Positions 30,797-32,052 of a stretch of 32,052 nucleotides of DNA are shown here, in pieces. The position numbers were made by a program, and so were the translations under genes. This DNA is from a virus. The stretch's first letter is position 1, and every line of letters starts with the position of its first letter. The notes under the pieces are model-generated. The model made no database searches. It saw only the letters and a program-made list of their open reading frames with translations, and was not told the DNA's origin. The stretch is from the IMG/VR virus record IMGVR_UViG_3300032316_000113, positions 1 through 32,052 of that record; one strand, given 5' to 3'.

Positions 30797-31171
30797 ATGA
30801 TTAGGTTAACGAAGGGTGCAACCCAAAGCATAATTTTAACACTAACTGAAAAACAGTTATTAACGAACCCAAATTATTTATTTGTTTTCACTAATAGAAG
30901 TGCAAACACAGAAATAAAGTTTGTTAGATTAAACGCTACGGATATAAGCCAATACAAAGACCGTTACAATGAATTTAGCATTGTGACGAATACCAACTTT
31001 GCAACTGCGTTAAACGGTCAATATGATTATCAAATTTACGAGCAAACAAGTACAAGCAACACCAACCCGACCGGCTTAAATATGGTTGAATCAGGGATAA
31101 TGGAATTGGTTGGAACGCCTTTTGAATTTACGGAATACCAAACAACAGACACTTATAAAATAAGACAATAA
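30797..31171 (+). CDS. conserved small protein upstream of portal, unknown function
   Basis: This 124-residue protein begins at ATG 30797; a longer start at 30719 would run over the leader and adds sequence unlike the family. The N-terminus (MIRLTKGATQSIILTLTEKQ, then LTNPNYLFVFTNRSANTEIK, FVRLNATDISQYKDRYNEFS) is a well-conserved pattern I recall in Bacteroidota phages, strand-rich with a C-terminal YEQTSTSNTNPTGLNMVESG. Likely structural, perhaps a neck or decoration protein. Its stop shares a base with the portal ATG. Confidence 0.65.
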   Translation: MIRLTKGATQSIILTLTEKQLLTNPNYLFVFTNRSANTEIKFVRLNATDISQYKDRYNEFSIVTNTNFATALNGQYDYQIYEQTSTSNTNPTGLNMVESGIMELVGTPFEFTEYQTTDTYKIRQ

Positions 31172-32052
31172 TGGATTTACGAGTATTAACATTTGCAGAA
31201 GCACGTCAGCCTGAATTCAAAGAAAAGAAGGGTGAAGGTTATATTCAGTACGGCGACCGCAATGATTACCCTAATTATTTGGTTGACCTATTTAATAAGT
31301 CGGCTAAACATAACGCCATTGTCAAAAGCAAGGTGCATTATATTTCCGCGAATGGTTGGAAGGGAAGTCCTGAAGCTGAAACTTTTATTGAAAAGGTTAA
31401 CAGAATGGAATCTTTGGACGAACTAACAAGGAAGGTCAGTTTGGACACAGAATTATTTGGCGGGTATTATTTAGAAATTATTTGGTCAGTAACTAAACAA
31501 TTGGCTGAAATTTGGCATTTGGATTACACAAAAATTCGTACAAATAAAGATAATACGCAGTTTTGGTACAAGGAAAATTGGGGTGACAGAAACGAAAAAC
31601 AAACTGTTTATGCAGCGTTTAATCCTGCAAACCCTTATGGCAAACAAATACTATATGTTAAGGAATATCGCCCAAATATGGGTATTTATAGTTTACCGGG
31701 TTACTTTGGTGCGTTAAATTACATTGAATCAGACATTGAAATATCTAAACACGTATTAGGTAACGCACAGACAGGATTCAGCGCAAGTAAATTAATTACT
31801 TTGCCAAATGGCGAACCTTCAGACGAAGAAAAGCGCAATATTGAAAAGCGTTTTTCAAATAGATTTAGCGGTTCAGACGGTAAAAAGTTTATATTGGCAT
31901 TCGTTAACGATAGCGCACGAAAACCAATTATTGATGATTTAGGTGCTTCAGATATTACAAAAGAAGACTTTAACCGTGTGGATTCATTGATTCAAACGAA
32001 TATATTTTGCGGTCACCAAATTACAACACCGTCAATCTTTGGTATTGCTGAA
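31171..32052 (+). CDS. portal protein, N-terminal part (gene continues at base 1)
   Basis: This is the N-terminal half of the portal protein, the dodecameric ring at the capsid vertex through which DNA is packaged and ejected. The frame starts at ATG 31171, directly after the upstream stop, and is open to the window end. Joined to bases 1-1038 it gives a 598-residue protein. An early segment (NDYPNYLVDLFNKSAKHN, about residues 31-48), followed by a YISANGW block, resembles the N-terminus I know from Bacteroidota phage portals, and the length and position beside capsid genes agree. An intergenic terminator region (30611-30796) and one small gene lie upstream. Portal identity is inferred from recalled family patterns and gene order. 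Confidence 0.8.
   Translation, partial: MDLRVLTFAEARQPEFKEKKGEGYIQYGDRNDYPNYLVDLFNKSAKHNAIVKSKVHYISANGWKGSPEAETFIEKVNRMESLDELTRKVSLDTELFGGYYLEIIWSVTKQLAEIWHLDYTKIRTNKDNTQFWYKENWGDRNEKQTVYAAFNPANPYGKQILYVKEYRPNMGIYSLPGYFGALNYIESDIEISKHVLGNAQTGFSASKLITLPNGEPSDEEKRNIEKRFSNRFSGSDGKKFILAFVNDSARKPIIDDLGASDITKEDFNRVDSLIQTNIFCGHQITTPSIFGIAE
31930..32052. repeat. terminal direct overlap, right copy
   Basis: This is the right-hand copy of bases 1-123. Position 31930 is in frame with the portal start at 31171 (759 bases, 253 codons upstream), and base 1 starts the next codon of the same frame, so the overlap closes the circle at 31,929 bp. Confidence 0.95.

Noticed and set aside
1-32052. Integrase, CI-like repressor, attachment sites, tRNA, rRNA or CRISPR array
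   Set aside because: I looked for recombinase and repressor motifs, cloverleaf-like tRNA sequence and regularly spaced repeats and saw none; the only phased repeats are the short operator-like sites.

Overview
The window is one complete, circularly closed genome of a tailed phage. Bases 1-123 are repeated exactly at 31930-32052, and the portal gene reads in frame through that overlap, so the molecule is a 31,929-bp circle (or circularly permuted genome) cut open inside the portal gene. All convincing genes lie on the + strand and are tightly packed. The host is most likely a member of Bacteroidota (Flavobacterium-like). The DNA is AT-rich and starts are A-rich without clear Shine-Dalgarno sites. 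The two best promoters fit the Bacteroidota consensus TTTG-N19-21-TAnnTTTG. Many proteins belong to families I know from Bacteroidota phages (DUF4373 replication protein, ERF beside its usual partner, DUF5522-like Cys protein, XkdF-like protease, Peptidase_G2 fibre). A long tape measure protein, a frameshifting tail chaperone and no sheath gene suggest a siphovirus. I see no integrase, CI-like repressor, tRNA, rRNA or CRISPR array, so there is no positive evidence for lysogeny.

Layout. (1) 31171-32052 joined to 1-1038, then to 4762: portal (with an inserted winged helix and a MuF-like C-terminus), head-tail connector, small basic protein, tail-terminator-like protein, and a long fibre with a C-terminal autoproteolytic chaperone. 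(2) 4774-6749: four small membrane proteins and an M15 endolysin, a probable lysis cassette. (3) 6757-8313: DnaQ-like exonuclease with zinc ribbon, MazG-like small protein, GNAT acetyltransferase. (4) A promoter near 8382 opens the replication/recombination block 8407-13235: ERF annealing protein, DnaA domain-IV protein, DUF4373 replication protein, VRR-NUC nuclease, sigma-like protein. (5) 13232-16966: accessory block with an LpxA-like acyltransferase, a SAM methyltransferase and two glycosyltransferases in overlapping frames. (6) 16966-19046: HNH nuclease, basic protein, small and large terminase. (7) A 189-bp non-coding region, among the longest in the genome, with phased repeats and a promoter near 19205, then small early-type genes and a winged-helix protein. 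(8) 20651-27791: tail chaperone (-1 frameshift), tail/baseplate proteins, tape measure. (9) 27826-31171: XkdF-like protease, scaffold-like protein, major capsid, tail-tube-like protein and a small conserved protein, punctuated by strong intrinsic terminators.

How it works together. No DNA polymerase or helicase is visible, so replication probably relies on the host replisome recruited by the DnaA-like and DUF4373 proteins. An 11-bp motif (about RYCGTTYRNYN) recurs at roughly 20-bp spacing upstream of both promoters and suggests that one regulator or initiator controls both transcription blocks. The accessory block could remodel a surface glycan, either to exclude competing phages or to decorate virions. 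This is the region I would follow up first.
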